Of a DNA stretch of 64,000 nucleotides, positions 60,605 through 64,000 are shown piece after piece. Source of the DNA: Brachionus koreanus (Eukaryota > Rotifera > Eurotatoria > Ploima > Brachionidae). Position numbers and translations under genes: made by a program. The notes below the pieces were generated by a model that made no database searches, was not told the DNA's origin, and worked only from the letters and a program-made list of their open reading frames with translations. Positions within the stretch are counted from its first letter, which is position 1, and every line of letters starts with the position of its first letter. The stretch lies in assembly GCA_016987375.1 (NCBI GenBank), contig PJRA01000453.1:214718-278717 (forward strand), in the 5' to 3' direction.

Positions 60605-63600
60605 TCAAATAAATTTTTCCTTTATCAGGTCCTGAAGTCTTTTGACTAATTCACGAGCCAACTCAATTGCCTCATTTATATCATGTTTTTCCGACATCTC
60701 TGAAACAAAAATTAAATTTTAAAATGTTATATTTTTTTGATTTTGTTTTTTATACTACCATTGAAAAATTTGATTATATCCGTGAAGTCCATACGATTTT
60801 CTAGAATTATGTCGCGATATATTTCAATTAGGGCCAGAGCAAAAAATAGAGAAAAGCATTCTGATTTCAAATAGAACCTTGATGACCATATGGTCTCCCA
60901 GACGCCAAAAATGTCTTTGTACAACAGTTCCCTTTTAAAATCAAGCAAAAACCATCTGTACGTAAAATAAAATTGACTCTGATCTCCACGACTATTCAAA
61001 TAATCAAAAAGCTCTTTGTCCAATATTTGAACCAACGAGCGCAAGTTGGAAAAATTTTTATCCATTTGTACATTTGACAAAAAATTAGGAGACATTCTTT
61101 CCATCAACTTTTTAAAGCATTCGTAAACTATGGCCTCTTCAAAAAAAGCATGAAATTAAAATTTTTTTTAATTTTTTTTTCTCTTCATAAAATAATTAAT
61201 TTTAAACTTTTTTTTTACAAATTAAAACAAAAATTTTCACATTTCAATTAAAAATTTAATTGGAATCAAATTACCATTATCAAAAACAACCAAAATTGGA
61301 GCTATTAAATCACACATTCCTTGTATGTAGCCAATTTCAATTGTTTCCCATACATATCTACATATTTTAGAAAATATTTAAGTATTTTTTGTTCTACTAT
61401 GAGAGAAAATTACGTGTAAATAATATTTTTAAGTTTGTTTAAATTTTCCATTGAAGTAAAATACCAAAAATTACGGTCACATCTCAATACATCCTTGTCA
61501 ATGCGATGCATATTGAGAGCAAATGCATCGTAGAGTTCTTTGTTCAAATACTTGTCACCAAAAATGTGATTGCTAGCTGAAGAACTAAGAGACAAAGGAG
61601 AAGCAATGCCAAGCATGTCATTTTTTGTTTTTTCCGTTTCAGCAGTAATGGGAGAGAGAAGGTCAATGGACTTTGTCTTATCGTGATCAATTGTAAAACG
61701 AACACTGCAGTCTGACTCGATTGAGTGTCGAGCTTTTAAAATTGCATTTGAAACCAACATTTGAGCTAGTTCATGGTAAATTTCGTCTCTGGTCAAATTG
61801 TGTTTTGACCTATTAGTCAAACTTTTGGGAGATTCCTCTTCACTTTGATCTAATAAATTCTCACTAGTTGATTGTTTTATAATTTTAGATAAAAAATTTT
61901 TTGCTTTTAACTTATAAAAATAAATTCCCTTATCTTCAAAGTGTCTTAAATTGTACAAATCAGTCCTTGAGTCGTAGCGTTTGCTGGCTTCGGCTGAACC
62001 TATTTCTGCTAACAATGGAGTTTGGTTTTGTTTGGCTCTAAATTTTCCAAAAAAGCGTTTAGCTTCGGTTGTCGACGACTTTCTAGGCGTATTGCTCATA
62101 ATTATCGAATTTTCAGATATGACTGACATTGATGTTACATCAGAACAAAATCCACTGTCATCCGAAGGTGTACACTGTGTTTGGCTGATATTGAGCTTTT
62201 TATCGGCAAATTGCCGGGCGTGTTCTTCATATGGCTTCCATTCGGATATCAAATTTTGATAATTTTTGGCCGCTGACTTATTTTTTGCTTCAATTTGATC
62301 CAAATTCATGTCAAATGTGTATATACCAAGCAAATAGGGCCATATCAATTTACGCAAATCGTTATTTTGAATGCCGTGTGTATACACAATTTTGTAAAAT
62401 AAATCTTGATTAAAACTTTGGCTTTGTTCTATTTTTGACCATAGGCTTTCATCAATTTTAAGTTTTTTGTCCAAATATTGTTGCATTAATTCATCAATTG
62501 GACTTGGATTTAAAGCTTCATTTGTCTCACTTGGTTCCATATTCAAAAGTCTAATCAAATGCTTATTGATTACTTTTGTTTCCCGGTGATAATTAAGCCA
62601 TCCGTTAAAAGCTCTGGACAAAATTTTAAACTCAATATCACTACAGATACTTTTTATTTCAATTTTGTCATTTCGATTTTGATCTTCATTAGCCGGCTTA
62701 TAAACGGTTTTGGATTGTTGGCAAATAGCTATTTTTTTGATTATTAAAGGCATTTTGTTTTGATTTACACAATCCTGCCAGTCATTTGGATCAAATTTGT
62801 ATGCAGGCCTAAAAGCACTTTCTACACTCTTGAGGAAATGAGCAAGACTTGGCGAATCAGCGAACTGAATTGGTGGATACTGAGCGCCATCTTGACCCAC
62901 GAATATTACATCAAACACTCTTGCATTTTGGCTGTGACAGTGCAAAAAAGATACTGTATCTAGTTCAATGTAAATAATTAGCTCGTTTAAATTAGGTATC
63001 TTTGATTTGGACGGCTCGTCGTAGTCTGAATAAGAGCCGTTCAAAATTTCATTAGGGGTCCAGTTTAAAATCAAGCCATTTGTGTTCAAATGAAGTGACA
63101 AGTAGCCAGCATATGATTTTTCTTTCTAAAAATTTCAGAAAATTTAATTTTTTTTGTTAAATTAATTTAGAAAAATTTTAAATAAAATCAAATATTTTTT
63201 CTTTAAAAAAAAAAATTTACTAACTTGATTAACAATGACATGATTTTTGCCATAAACCAACTGAGAGCTTGTATTTTGGTGTAGAGACTCGACAAATTCT
63301 CTAATATTGTCAGCACTGAATTTTTTCGAACTATTTGTTTCATTTAAGCCAAGAGATTGAAGTCGTGATTTGGCACTTAGACATGGTGAACGATTCGGCG
63401 TTACCAAGTGCATTTTGTGCCGCCGAATCAGTTCATCGGCGTCCGGATCTGCGTTTTCAATAGTCTTAAGACGTGTGTACTTGTCAAACGAGCAAGGACC
63501 GGCTATTAATGAAACTAAAATTCCACTCTCCAAAGAACTAGCCATCAGTGCATGGGAATGATAAAATTTAGAACTATTTTTTATTATGAAGTTTACAATA

Positions 63601-63949
63601 TCATTAAAACATTTTCTCATAATGGCTATTTTTACCCACAAAATTTTGATATGAGCCAAATTTGAAAAATATAATGGAACATAATGGCTTATTGTTTCTG
63701 TGCTAATGCTGCCATGCGATTTGCCAGACCAAAAAAATTTTGAAAAAATTCCGTTCTTTTGACTCTCTTTGTTTGCTATAGTAGAATTTAGTTGATTGTT
63801 ATTTAAATTTTTTTCCAATTCAGTAAAAATTTTAACTATTTCCTCGGCTGATTTGCACTCTGAGCTAATTTTTTTGATCAACTCGTAGCTAGACGATTTG
63901 TTTAGATATTCACTCTTTAGTCCATAAAGCATACAATTGTCTATAGCAC
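60605..63949 (-). CDS. SGSM: Small G protein signalling modulator (RUN-TBC Rab-GAP), incomplete at 5' end
   Basis: Visible exons 63225-63949, 61414-63125, 61275-61357, 60759-61136 and 60605-60699 give about 996 residues; the gene continues past the right edge. SGSM proteins combine a RUN domain, a Rab-binding PH-like region and a TBC GAP domain. The first exon holds the end of RUN ([10 protein letters not shown]) and the SGSM-specific VGPC-like [29 protein letters not shown] and [20 protein letters not shown]. The next holds [10 protein letters not shown] and [15 protein letters not shown] motifs: [31 protein letters not shown] (IxxDxxR arginine finger), GYIQGMCDL (YxQ glutamine finger), [16 protein letters not shown] and VWETIW. 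Both catalytic fingers are present, so GAP activity is expected. A long Ser-rich insertion separates the two halves of the TBC domain. Confidence 0.93.
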
Positions 63950-64000
63950 CTAATAGAGAAATAAGATACCTTCATTAGAATAAGATAATCATAAATTTAT

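Noticed and set aside
1..64000. CRISPR arrays, bacterial operons, rRNA
   Set aside because: None present; the spliced metazoan genes show this is animal nuclear DNA.

Overview
This is a eukaryotic, animal window. It is very AT-rich, has many introns, and carries genes found only in metazoans (single-minded, CREB3-like, MCTP, SGSM, amidated neuropeptide precursors). Most introns are 44-60 nt, with GT/AG ends and T-rich acceptors. A few are 0.8-2.7 kb, and several hold small inverted-repeat transposons. AT-richness, tiny introns and closely spaced same-strand genes suggest a small protostome, for example a rotifer such as Brachionus. That assignment is inference. A 426-base assembly gap lies at 26661-27086.

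Layout. 1-3.9 kb: 5' part of an MCTP gene (C2A and C2B exons), minus strand, leaving the window on the left. 5.4-8.8 kb: a MATCAP/KIAA0895-type tubulin tyrosine carboxypeptidase, minus. 9.8-13.0 kb: a 1051-residue ankyrin-armadillo protein, minus. 13.6-14.45 kb: a transposon with 259-bp inverted repeats enclosing a degenerate PHD finger. 16.1-20.3 kb: GTF3C6, MRPS24 and RCE1, all minus, with gaps of 83 and 88 bp. 21.8-24.9 kb: three tandem paralogous neuropeptide-precursor genes, minus. 27.3-28.5 kb: casein kinase 1 delta/epsilon, minus. 30.8-31.0 kb: SERF, plus. 32.9-35.8 kb: a CREB3-like membrane-bound bZIP factor, minus. 40.3-41.1 kb: MRPL42, minus, head-to-head with a beta-1,4-galactosyltransferase (41.4-43.1 kb, plus). 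51.1-57.1 kb: single-minded, plus. 59.2-60.1 kb: a TDRKH/Papi-like KH protein without a Tudor domain, plus. 60.6-64 kb: SGSM (RUN-TBC Rab-GAP), minus, leaving the window on the right.

Nearly all gene models here were extended beyond single open frames by joining exons whose splice phases agree. Every internal junction was checked for reading frame, and the summed CDS lengths divide by three.

The most interesting locus is the neuropeptide cluster. The three precursors share a signal peptide, a spacer, a dibasic site, a peptide of exactly 35 residues ending in Gly-Lys-Arg, and a short divergent tail. I cannot place the peptide in a named family. Other points of interest are the tight GTF3C6-MRPS24-RCE1 run (possible trans-spliced operon), the PHD finger inside a terminal-inverted-repeat element, a Tudor-less Papi-like protein, two piggyBac-like MITEs (one inside the galactosyltransferase gene), two TA-flanked elements starting CCGTATTT (one inside the MRPS24 intron), and two compact, possibly structured islands at 32.3 kb and 57.9 kb.
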